The notes under the pieces are model-generated. The model was not told the DNA's origin. It did not search any database and was given only the letters and a program-made list of their open reading frames with translations. The position numbers and the translations under genes are program-made. Positions 11,900 through 21,868 of a stretch of DNA of 64,000 nt are shown here, piece after piece (positions within the stretch are counted from its first letter, which is position 1; each line of letters begins with the position of its first letter). The DNA is from Daedaleopsis sinensis (lineage: Eukaryota; Basidiomycota; Agaricomycetes; Polyporales; Polyporaceae): contig CM066311.1 of NCBI GenBank assembly GCA_033807695.1, positions 1,116,001 to 1,180,000 on the forward strand. The letters are read 5' to 3'.

Positions 11900-13890
11900 T
11901 CCTACCGCCCACTTCATCCGATGCACCGCACCAAGCACCGGGGCCCGCCTGGCACCCAGCAGTTTCTGCTTTGACCCATGGTACCTATGGTCGTCTTGCG
12001 ACCGACCGTGACTGACCAGAGTGGGTCTCCCTGCGTGTGTGCATGCTAATGCCTCTGACGCCAGGACCGTTCCGCGCATTCTGCACTGGTGGTCGGGATG
12101 CTGCTCGCCGACATGCGCCATGAACGCTGAACCGTTCATGTAGACTCACAACGAAACCATCGAGTGCTGCCAATAGGGTGCGTCTTTTTTACTACAAGCG
12201 CTCGCTTTGGACGCGGGATGGATCACTAAAGGCTCCGCTATTGTTCAGAATCAATGCTCATCGAGTCCCTGTTCCGGGCGACCGTGGCCACATCCAGGCT
12301 CCGCTCGTCGGTTGAGTAGAGGTGGGGGTCTTCGAGCACGCGCTGCGCCCAACCAGCCGCGGGCGTCCGATGTTGTCGGTGTTTGCTGTCGGTGTTTGAA
12401 GGTCAGGCTGGTGAAAGGCTGGAGCCTCCAAACCAAGTCGCGCCGTGGCGACACGGGCCCTCAGACCGCGCGTCCGTGGGGCCGTGGCCACAAAGTCGAA
12501 GACAAAGCCAGAGGCTACGTAGCGGGAAGCCGCTGCAGTCGCTTTCGCAGGACGCGTGGACCGACTCCCATTGTGGTGCAAAGCGGCCCCACCATTGTCC
12601 CGTGGACATGGGACGGAGAAGGCGACGGAGACGGACACTGAAGCGATACTCACCAAGGCGACTGGCTATGGCCCGGACGGGTTGAGGGCTGAGCTTGGAG
12701 CACGGGAGACGCGCAGGTCGTCGGGGGTATATAAACCCTTGCCTCTGCGTCCTCTGGGCCCAACTCCCGCTGCCCTCCTTCCCTCATCTGCCCTCGGTGG
12801 CACCTCTCAGCGTCCCTCCGCTCTACCAGCTCGAGCACCTGTCTCATTCGCCTCCTCACGACCCCACGGTTCACGGCCACCGTCCGATGACCATTCACTC
12901 GCCGAAACCACCGCACCCGTTCCGCGCACCGCGCGAGGCCGATAAGCTATGCATTGCAACGAGCCTGCCAACCCCATCACCACCACTGGTACGTCTCCCT
13001 CACGTCTTCTGCGCGTGACCACCGTGACCAACCGCCCTCCAGGTTACCTCAAGCACACCGCCGATATCGCTGACAGATTGTTAGCCGTCGGCGCGGTCTT
13101 TCAAGCGAACCGACTTAAAGGCCAGGGACCCGCAGCTAAGCACCTACCAGGACTTCGCCAACATCACCGCGAATGTATATTTGAGTGCGCCAGGCCGTAC
13201 CGTCGCGCAGGGTACTCATGCCCCCTCAGCTACAGAACGTCCACCTCAGCCCCATCGCGAAGAGTCTCTTCTTCTTCGATACCGAAGACATCATTCCGGC
13301 CGACCTTGGCGAGAACTGGAAGCGCCTCTTCCTAGTGTTCGTGTCTCTTCTTTTCGTGCGCCCGGCCCTCGTCTCATGCTGGCCTCGATCTCATAGCCCG
13401 CCCCAAGTACAGACCGCATGGGAGCACAAGGTCACCATCACGGCGCGCGGGACCGAAGACGAGCAGCCGCTGGTGCACGCTGCGCTCGCGGATGACGAAC
13501 GTCCGGGGAGCTGCGACTTTCTCTTCCGGGAGGCCCTGCGCTCACTCGCGACCATCTCCCCATCGGATATCCATGTGAGTAGGTTGTGTCGTTATCACGG
13601 ACTTTCAGATGACTAACTTCGCTCGCCGCGAACAGATGCCTAAACACATCACCATCACGCTTTCACGCGACACTCACGGCAACCAGAACACCAAAATGTC
13701 TTTGGAGAACGTCAAGGACATCGCGCCACATCTAGTCGCTCATCACCGTATTCGACGCCCTCACCTCGCTGTGTACCGTCGACAGTGTTCTTTGCATAAG
13801 CCCACTCCACATCGCTCATGGACACCCGCTCATCTCCCCGCCTCTCGGCGCCGCATATTCGTCTCCGAACGGGTTCTGGGGTGCTGGCGC
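11900..13890 (+). pseudogene. inverted relic copy 2 of an unidentified TATA-driven gene
   Basis: Mirror copy of 5250-7480. After the TATA box at 12728 a plausible reading begins MHCNEPANPITTTG (ATG at 12949). A 57-nt intron (GTACGT..CTCCAG) follows, then YLKHTADIADRL. Farther on come QDFANITANVYLSAPGR, LQNVHLSPIAKSLFFFDTEDIIPADLGENWKRL and, near 13400-13570, KVTITARGTEDEQPLVHA. The pieces lie in different frames and need at least one frameshift, so the gene is either decayed or has introns I could not place. The product family is not recognised. Many proline- and serine-rich blocks upstream of the ATG are promoter sequence, not protein. Confidence 0.5.
12728..12735 (+). promoter_or_regulatory. 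TATA box of relic copy 2
   Basis: TATATAAA inside GGGTATATAAACCC, about 215 bp upstream of the candidate ATG. It is identical to the inverted copy at 6707-6720. Confidence 0.55.
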
Positions 13891-13915
13891 CCCCTTCAGT
13901 CCGTTTGGTGGACGA

Positions 13916-14007
13916 GGTATCTTGTGCATTTCCTCCGGGGTATCTTGTGCATTTCCTCCGGGGTATCTTGTGCATTTCCTCCGGGGTATCTTGTGCATTT
14001 CCTCCGG
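13916..14007. repeat. four perfect tandem copies of a 23-bp unit
   Basis: Unit GGTATCTTGTGCATTTCCTC + CGG, repeated four times without a mismatch (13916-13938, 13939-13961, 13962-13984, 13985-14007). Because 23 is not a multiple of 3, the array cycles through all frames; it lacks stops in all three + frames. It lies just past the 3' edge of relic copy 2. Confidence 0.9.
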
Positions 14008-15033
14008 AGCCCTCAATCTATCCAGCACTTCGTACCCCCGACCAGCGCAGAGCCTATTCTCACCCAATCCCGTCCGATTCAAGCGATCAACACCGAGCTC
14101 TAGCCTCTCGCGACGCTCGCCTCAAACGAATGTACGGCGACGAGCAAGGTCGACTTCTGCCTCCTCCGGTCCACCCACGGTACCACCCCCGAATCGTAGA
14201 TAGAATGCTTCGGCAGCTACCGCGTTCTGCAGCGCGAGTCGTATACTACACAACGCCTTGCAAGTCCCCGGTGTAAAACACCGAAGGAACCGGCAAGTAT
14301 CGTGAAGCTGTGTGGTCACCCCTTTCGTATTTTTTTTTTCCTGTGCAATAAAATTACAGTGGAAAATTTTTGATTTCACAAGGCTGTCTATGATTTTCGC
14401 AACTAGAAGTAAGTGCGACCAAGCAAAGTTGATTGAACGACAAGAACATTACATTACTGCTAGTGGGTTCCACTGGGCACAATTTTGTCTCATCTGCTGA
14501 GGGCTCAATTGTACCATCTACGTTCCGGGCTGTGGAACGCTGTGCCCGGCGATACGCCGCCATCTTCATGCAACGCGCCGGCAGTCGACGGCCGCCGCCA
14601 CCTTTATATGTATTTAACTGCACCGCCCGAGACAGTTCTACGAATTACTGACTGCCAAAGTTCGCAAATTGTGGTTCGCCATCAGTGTAGCGCGACACCG
14701 AGGTAGAATCCGAGCCATGTATGAAGTCTGTATATGTACGCCGTCGCTCGGGACCTGATGGTGAGCTCGTAGATCGTGCTGTATTCGCTGCACTCACTTT
14801 TTGGCACCCCACTGTGGTTATCGGACGGGTCTCCGTCGACCAGCTCCGATCACGCGCGGTCGCTCTCTAACCCAAGTAGATGACAAGATACAGTGCACAT
14901 CAGTACATTCCGAAGATCCGCCCTTTAGCATCATATATTCGTAGACGATCTGAAACACGGACGCGCTGAGCACCGTACATATCCAATAGAATGACAAAAG
15001 AAAAACCACTTCAACACGACGACCTACTGGAGC
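14008..15033. other. spacer between relic copy 2 and DUF7918 paralogue 4
   Basis: No supported gene. It holds T-rich sequence near 14330-14345 and the 3' end of paralogue 4. Confidence 0.45.
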
Positions 15034-16504
15034 TCAATCGCTCAACGTCAAATCAATCATGTCGACGCTGTGCCCTGGCCCGGAGAGTTTGGGCGATGCG
15101 CGCGGCTCCGCCTTCCACTTCCTCGGTCTCGCCGCCGTTCCGCCACTCCCGGACGGCGAGGCGTGGCTCGGAGAGCCTTTGACTCTTGCCGGCGATCGCT
15201 TCCTCTTTTTCTTCCCGCTCGCCGCTCGCTCGGCGTCCGCGATCTGCGTCTGGAGTTGCTCAAGCTGAGTCTGTGCGGGTGTGCGCAATGGCGGGCGTGG
15301 AGGGAACACAGACCAAAGTCCGAGGACACGTCAGCACTCCTCCCAGAGGGTGCACAGGCAACAGCGCAGCGTACCTTCAACGACACCAGGCGCTGAATTT
15401 CCGCCTTGCTGTCTTCTTCCTCTTCGTCCGCGTCCGCGTCCTCGTCATCGGAAGAGTCGACATTTATGCTCACGACCGCAGCGGGGTCGCCCGGCAGTGC
15501 ACGAGGACTCGGAGGGGCGGCCGCCAGACGGGGACGTTTGCTGGACGCCGTGTCTCGCTCACCGATATCTTCCGAGACCGGGTCAGCTTGTTCAGCGTTG
15601 GCGGGGGGCATCACTGGCGGCGGCGCAATTCTTTGCGCTTGCAGAGTAGCTTGCGGAGCGTATGCAAGAGGAGGCCGGGAATATTGAGCAAGCACAGTAG
15701 CAGATCCCACGAATCGGTCGATGAGTGCTCACCAAGGGGTCGATATTTGAAGATGATCACGGCCAATGGCTTCTTAGTAGCGTAAGTGAGACACCATTGG
15801 CCAGGGCGGCGTTCCTTGGCCTCAATGGTCTCCCCAAGACTGCCTCAGCGTGAATTGACATTCACAGTGACCTTGCATGAAGATGGGGTCTGAGCTTACG
15901 TGATGCAGTGCGAGATCATTGCGGCTTTCTTCGACTGCTCGTGGACTGTCTGACCGAATCGCATCCCCGTGAAGGTAGATTTCGCGGATGTGCTGGGCGT
16001 CGGCCTCCGGCTGTATTCAGCCCTCCAGAACTCCATCTTGATCGTCCCAAGATCATTGTGACCGGCGCAATGCGCCGCGTCGTCATCATCTAGGCTGGAA
16101 TGAGACGGCGCATCCTGCGGAAAACAGATGGATGGCGACACCTGTAGTGACAAGCTCTGAGAAATGGAACGCCTGGCGTGTTGTCGGGCCTGTGCGCACT
16201 GACACTATCGTGCATACGCGTTTTGATGCATCGTAGCCGCCTATGCAGATGCCGTCCAAGTATAGCACACAATAATTGGCTACTGACGTATTCTCGCTTG
16301 TCAAGTGCATAGAAAATCCCTAGCAAAAGGAAGTGAGTGACATAGCTCTCTGAAACCAGTCTCAGAGCGAACCTTTCCAGCCTGGCTTGGAACAAAGCAG
16401 TTTCCTGTCGGGGGCCCTCCGCCTTCCTCCGAATACTCAGAGCGATACTCTGACAACCGCAGCCCCTCGCATGTGATCCAGGCTTCACATTGGTTCACTT
16501 TCAT
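15034..16504 (-). CDS. DUF7918 domain protein, paralogue 4
   Basis: Exons (on -) 16373-16504, 16142-16319, 15900-16089, 15733-15839, 15375-15649, 15034-15270; 372 residues. Intron phases 0,1,2,1,0 match paralogues 2 and 3 exactly. It starts MKVNQCEAWITCEGLRLSEY. Family blocks are YLDGICIGGY, VRTGPTTR, DDDDAAHCAGHNDLGTIKM, VHEQSKKAA, IIFKYRPLG and LQAQRIAPP. The tail has a KRPR basic patch, an acidic SSDDEDADADEEEE run, a coiled coil (QLEQLQTQIADAE) followed by a GKKKRKR putative nuclear signal, and ends SVDMIDLTLSD. It is convergent with relic copy 2, the mirror image of paralogue 3 and copy 1. A long open frame on + across exons 5-6 is an antisense shadow. Confidence 0.88.
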
Positions 16505-16994
16505 CTACGAGAAACTGTCAGCGATGAACACGGGTGATAGAAGGTCAAATTCTACTGTTACGCAAAATATGCAATCTTAGGTCGCACTGGACACAGGGAC
16601 TCTCGAGTCGCAATCTGAAAGCCAACTTAAAGGAAAGCTGCCAAACCTCTGATCTCAATGACTATCACTCCACGGTCTCTCGGGATGGTCCGGCATTCAC
16701 TTCGGCGCTTGAACTACCATTCTTGGCGAATAATAGCCAACTGCTTGTCAACGGCTCGGGATTACGCGTTACGGCCGTACGGCTCGGTATCAAAGCGCCG
16801 CGGCACCTCACAATCGAAAATCTGTTAGCCTTTGCCAACCAGCAGGTCTACCTCAAAGCGAGCACAGGCGGCAACTTCTCAGCGTCGTTGAAGATCCTAC
16901 ACATGTCGTGAGAAATGGTACGGCAGTACAGAAATGCGGAAAAGCCTCCCGGGCAAACAATCAATCATCACTACCACTGCAGCACAATGCTCAT
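16505..16994. other. intergenic, nothing recognised
   Basis: Contains the promoter of DUF7918 paralogue 4 and the 3' end of the HAD phosphatase gene. No coding or structural signal was seen. Confidence 0.45.
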
Positions 16995-18138
16995 CTAGTG
17001 GTTAACAACGAACTTCAACCTCCCATCCTCGAGCCCAACCTCGACGCTCTCCATAGTATCGATCACGAAATGTGCCCCGCAGTCAGTGATCTTTGACCGC
17101 TCGTGGCTCGTGCACAGCGCGATGACCGTCGCCCCAGACGCGACGCCCGCCCGGATGCCCGAGGGCGAGTCTTCGAAGACGACACAGCGGCGGGCGTCGA
17201 ACCCGAGCTCCCGCGCGGCCAGCAAGAAAGGGTCTGGCGCGGGCTTGCCCGCCTTGAGCCGCTTGTCGTCCGCGGTGATGGTGACGGGAGGAGGAGTGAT
17301 CCCCACGCGGGTCATGCAGCCGTATGCTAGACAGCCCGGTACCGTCAGCACACAACGTGAAGAGATAGACTACGGATGTGTGCACGCACCGTAGGTCCGC
17401 GCACCGGACGTCGCGACCGCGTAGCGGCCGGCAGGGATGCAGTCCATGAGCTTCTTCACCCCGGGGAGGATGCGGACCGAGCGGTCGATGGCACACGCCT
17501 CCACCTGCCAAGCTTCGAACATGTGCTGCGTCTCCAGCACCGACCTCCACTCATCCACGTCGTCCTCGGCCGCGTTCCTGTCGAGGAGCGGGTTGCCGCG
17601 TTCGGTGAGGAGGGCGAGGCGAGTGTCGACGCCCGCCAGAAACGCCGATTGTCGCTCTGCCGCAGGCGTGACCTGGCTGAAGGACCCGCGGGAGCTCGCC
17701 GCGCCCGAGTCTGTGCCTCCCGGGGAGAGCGCAGGGGTGGGCTCCCCGGAGGATGCGACGGGCTGCGGGGTGTTGGTGCGGCGCGCGCTCTGAGGCCCGT
17801 GCTTGCTGAACGCGTCTGCGTAGAACAGGATGCTCTCCTCGAACGCCTGCACCTCGCCGTCCATCTCGTGCGCCTGGATGTGCGGCTTGAACTGCGCGAG
17901 GTTGTCGACCGCGCGCTTGCCGTGTGTCGCGCCGATCACGAAGGCCGGGTCCTGCCCGATGTCCTGCGCGACCTTGCCCCATGCGGCTTCGACGGCGGCG
18001 ATGGAGTCAGTGAGCGTACCATCCTGCATAGGCTGGGTGAGAGGCTAGTATATGAAGGAAAGGCTGGAGAAACTGAAGACGCACCATATCGAAGAGCACT
18101 GCGTCAGCGTAGAAGGTGGTCTCCATCTTGGTAGACAT
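16995..18138 (-). CDS. HAD-superfamily phosphatase, GPP1/DOG1-like
   Basis: Exons (on -) 18085-18138, 17390-18023, 16995-17326; 339 residues. HAD hydrolases use an Asp nucleophile to remove phosphate from small phosphometabolites; GPP/DOG relatives act on glycerol-3-phosphate or 2-deoxyglucose-6-phosphate. Motif I is LFDMDGTLTDS with nucleophile Asp17 and acid/base Asp19; the first intron splits it between Met18 and Asp19. Motif II is the VATSGA segment, motif III the Lys in LKAGKPAPDPFLL, and motif IV VFEDSPSGIRAG. The cap holds a low-complexity insert (about residues 110-160) rich in Ser, Thr, Pro and Gly that lengthens the protein beyond the usual 240-250. Catalytic residues are all present. 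The exact substrate cannot be told from sequence. Confidence 0.85.
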
Positions 18139-18717
18139 GGTGAAAGTGTGTGCGAGTTGTTTGTGTAGGTGTTGCAGTGTGTTAGAAATGCAAGAAGGAA
18201 TAGCAGCCTATGAGGGTCTTTTATACCTTTCCAGTTTCCCTGATATCGAGAGGCTGACGACGTCCGGAGAGTGCTCGCCAAGCGTGACCCGGGCACTTAC
18301 CGGCAGTCAGCCTCGTGTGGGTGTTGTGAAACGAACTGACTTCTACTGAAGTTTGCAAACCAATGCTTTGATCATGCCGGACGCGGCATTGACGTTGGAG
18401 ACCGCAATGTGAGCTGACCGCACGTATCGGTTGAAGGATTGCAGACCAAAGTGAACGTCGTGGTCAACCGCGAGACTCATCGGGAATCTTCGTTTGTGAA
18501 TGGTATTCCAGGACTAGAGACCGTCCAGCGAACTTTGTTCTTCTCCTAGCGTAGTCCATTAAAAGCATATATGCTTGCTTGTAGCACACCATCTGTAGAT
18601 AATCGATATCACAAAGTATTGCCATAGGTTAGCACACTCACTACAAAAAGTATGCCCATCACGTACCACAAATACCATCCCAATCTCCCGTAGTTTCTGC
18701 CCAGTCGTCGCAGCCTC
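18139..18717. other. intergenic, nothing recognised
   Basis: Holds the HAD gene promoter and the glycosyltransferase 3' flank. No further feature was seen. Confidence 0.45.
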
Positions 18718-20805
18718 CTAATCAGTCCCGCCAATCTGCTCCTCGTACCTCCTCAACAGCAACCGGTCGACCCACCCACCCTTCGGATACGGCTTCTCCC
18801 ACTGATTATGCAGATGCACCGAGAACACCTTGCGCAGCGCGCTGTCCAGCCCACCGCCTTCTTCGCGCCCATAGCCCATTGTCCACCGGCCGTCCGCCGG
18901 GTCCGCGACGAACGGGTCGGGCAGGCGGTTGTCGAGGCGGCACGAGCGCGCATCCGAGAAGCAGAAGGGGAGCACCTTGAATGGCGGGATGCCCGCGGCG
19001 AGGAGGCGGCGGCGGAGCTTGAAGTAGAGCGTCGCGCCCCAGTCGGTCGTGCCCTTGCGGGGCGGCGGCGAGTGTGTCATGATGTGGAACGCCTCGCAGA
19101 GGTAGGGCGAGTGTTTGCGGAAGTGCATGAGCGCGCCGTTCATTGGCACGTACTTTTTTTCTGCGAGGGTGGCACGGGTCAGCACGGAGCGAGACAACAC
19201 ACGACGCGAGAGTAGTAGACAGAAACAAAGACATACAACAAGCCCTGCAACGTCTAGTGACTTTACCGAAGCCGGGTGAAGGTTCCTCTCGACCGACACT
19301 GAATCCTTCACTGCGCGAGTTCTGGTCTCTCAGAAGGCCTTCAAGCCCAACCAATCATTCTAATCAGTGCAGGGATCCTATGCTGCACTCATGTGCAAGG
19401 CCCAATGATCCACTCACTGTCAAACTCGCATATAGTCGGGCTCGCACGAACCATCCTACAGCAAACCCGCACGATACAGGCACGCCGCTCTATGAGACTG
19501 GGAACACGGCCTCCGGAGACGTCAACTCGCAGCAGCGCGCAGGCTACACCTATTGATACGAAACACACCGGACGGTCAGAGCACGTCTGCTCTCCTGCTT
19601 CTCGGAGACGCACACTAACGGGCTGGGTGTGAGAATGGGCCGACTCCCCACAGCGATAGTCCACGAGACTAGAGAAGTCAGGGAGTGTTTCTGGGTGTGA
19701 CGATGGCCTGACTATATGCGCGAGCCTGGCTGTATTCGCATATTGCGAGCCCGACTATATGCAGTTATGTCACTAGTTGTAGAGCATGCCTCTTCCTTGG
19801 TCTAAAGAGAGGTGCCCACAACAACTAGTTTTGAGACTACGCGAGGGAGAGGAGGGCGACTTGGTGGCACAGGACCGAGACCAGAAGAGACAAGCACTCA
19901 CCATAGCAATCCCACTGCGTCACGAACTCGTGCTCGAGCAGCGGCGCGAGGTCGCGCGTGAACAGCGAGTCCATGTCGATCCACACCCCGCCATATGCCC
20001 AAATGACCAGCAGCCGCACGAGGTCCCCGTCGATCCACGCCTTCGTGTCCGTCATCTTCAGCAAGTCGCTGCCCGTGAGCTCCGTCCCTTGCGCGAGCTC
20101 CGCATAGTCCACGACGCGGAGCACGAACGCGTCCGGGTACATCCGCAGCCACTTCTGCAGGAGCGCGTTCTGCGAGAGGTCGCCATTCGACCAGAGCACG
20201 AGTCGCGCGCGCGACGTGTCCTGCGTCGCGAAGAAGCTCTTCAGCAGCCACTCCTGGCGCGCCCCGAACGGCGCGAGGTCCGTGCGCCAGTACGTGTGGT
20301 ACTGCACGCGCTGGTCGGGGTGCAGCGCGTGCGCGGGCGGCCGCTGCTCGGGGACGATCGTGCCCGCGAAGTCGTAGCAGTCCATGCCGAACTGGAGCGG
20401 GGTGCCCGCGTGCACCTCCGTCCTGCGCGGGCCGTGGAGGGCGTCCGTCGCGTTGTAGCTCGGGGAGATGGCGCGGGGGGAGAAGCAGCCGCCGAGCGGG
20501 GTGACGGTGAGCACCTCCTGCTTCACCCACGCACGGTTGTAGAAGGCGATCTCGACGTGCGGCTCCCAATAGAGCAACCCGGCGACGAGGATAAAGAGTG
20601 CGCAGGGGATGCCATACTTGAGGATCTGGAGGAGGCCGCGTGGACGGATAGGGGATCGCGTTGAGAAATCCATGCCCGAGAGCCAACTTGAAGCGGGCGG
20701 TCTCTCTGTTCGCGATGAACGGTAGCGGAGAGGGCTCTGGGGGTCGGAGTAGGAAAGAGAGTTGAGGGGGAGTTCTTCTTCGCTGTACGATGTCGACGGG
20801 GCCAT
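18718..20805 (-). CDS. type II membrane glycosyltransferase with DXD motif (GT32-like)
   Basis: Exons (on -) 19902-20805 and 18718-19160; 448 residues. The short N-terminal cytosolic tail is followed by one hydrophobic anchor (about residues 64-80, GIPCALFILVAGLLYW), so the enzyme should sit in the Golgi membrane facing the lumen. The catalytic part carries YHTYWRTDLAPF, LVLWSNGDLSQN, the WAYGGVWIDMDS block with DXD at Asp277-Asp279 for metal/nucleotide-sugar binding, and LFTRDLAPLL. After the intron come KKYVPMNGALMHFRKHSPYL and TDWGATLYFKLRRRL. This layout fits the sugar-binding DXD (Gly_transf_sug/GT32) group. The single intron is 741 nt, far longer than its neighbours', and contains an inverted-repeat-bounded block. 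Donor sugar and acceptor are unknown. Confidence 0.75.
19428..19762. mobile_element. MITE-like block with 19-bp perfect terminal inverted repeats, inside an intron
   Basis: GCATATAGTCGGGCTCGCA at 19428-19446 is repeated as its exact reverse complement at 19744-19762, giving a 335-bp unit. A degenerate further copy of the inverted-repeat sequence lies at about 19709-19726 (GACTATATGCGCGAGCC). No coding capacity and no clear target-site duplication. It lies wholly within the intron of the glycosyltransferase gene, which explains the intron's length. Confidence 0.5.
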
Positions 20806-21868
20806 ATGTATCCGCGGTGAAGTGTCAACCGCCGACGAGCTGCTCTCTCCTCGACGACGAGAAGCCCCAGCTGTGCAGTGTTGTGTGCGCTGTCTTAGCC
20901 GACGTTTCGCGTGACGCCAAGCACTACCACTGCCAGCGTTCGTCTGTCCTCTCTCCGACCAGGTCTGAGAGCGGGTGCAATTAATGCAGTCGTCAGGGAA
21001 AGAGAAATTTAAAGAGAAGATTTGTCGTCGTAGTCGACCAGAAGAGCGCGCTCATCGTTTGTTGCGGTGTGCCGCCCACACGCATCCGACATCGTCAGGA
21101 GAGAGCCCTTTTCCGTCCAAGCGCTCACCACTCTCTACACACACAACACACGATGGCTAGACCACAGTATGCATTCGACAGCGACGACTACTCCGGATAC
21201 ATGCAACGAGCAGAAACATCAAGTGCAAGGGGGCACCCCGATAGACAGGAGCGAAAGTAAACGATAACCGTATAATAGTCGGATGGCACGGCAGCAGGCA
21301 GCAAAATAAAGGGCGGACGACAGCAGGTTAAAGCCCTCGACGCGATCGCAAAGGTGCACATTGGGTCTGGTGGCGGGCGGTGGGTTCGTGTTGTTCGGTG
21401 AGTGGTGATGGGGTCGAGAGGTGTAGTGTCTGAGATCTGAGTACTGAGTAGCTGAAGTCAGGCGATGCGAGGTAGAAGTGGTGATGGCGATGACGACAGG
21501 TCAGAAATGGGTCGACGGTGGTACGGTATGGGTGTCGGCGTGTGATGTGTGGTGTTGCGTTGCAGATACCGATGGCGATGTGTGTGCGATGCGAGCGGTC
21601 GAGGCGAAGGCGATAATGTACAAGGGTCCCCTCTTGTCGTTGCGTTGATTCGGTGCAGCCGAAGCGAGTCGAAAGCGTGTGGTGGTCCAGCCGCATCCTC
21701 TCTCTCCCTCTCTCTCCCCGTCCTCCTCTCTCCCCGTCCTCATCTCTCCCCGTCCTCTTCTCTCACCTTCCCCTTCTCTCAACGTCCTCCATGCCCGCTC
21801 TCCTCCCTGTCACGCCACTCCCCTCCTCTCAAACTCTCGACGACGACGACAACGACCAATGGAACGCC
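20806..21868. other. promoter of glycosyltransferase gene and 3' flank of DHH1
   Basis: No gene supported. The pyrimidine-rich block at 21690-21790 contains the tandem array annotated separately. Confidence 0.45.
21711..21758. repeat. 16-bp pyrimidine tandem repeat, three copies
   Basis: TCTCTCCCCGTCCTC followed by C, A or T, at 21711-21726, 21727-21742 and 21743-21758, within a longer CT-rich tract. Confidence 0.75.

Noticed and set aside
13609..14276. Overlapping + frames of 93-164 codons across the 23-bp array
   Set aside because: All are created by the stop-free tandem repeat; no start, splice or family evidence.
15186..15785. 199-codon open frame on +
   Set aside because: Antisense shadow of DUF7918 paralogue 4 exons 5 and 6.
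17376..18134. 252-codon open frame on +
   Set aside because: Antisense shadow of the HAD phosphatase.
19786..20664. 292-codon open frame on +
   Set aside because: Antisense to the glycosyltransferase first exon; biased Arg/Val/Glu composition of a reverse-frame shadow.
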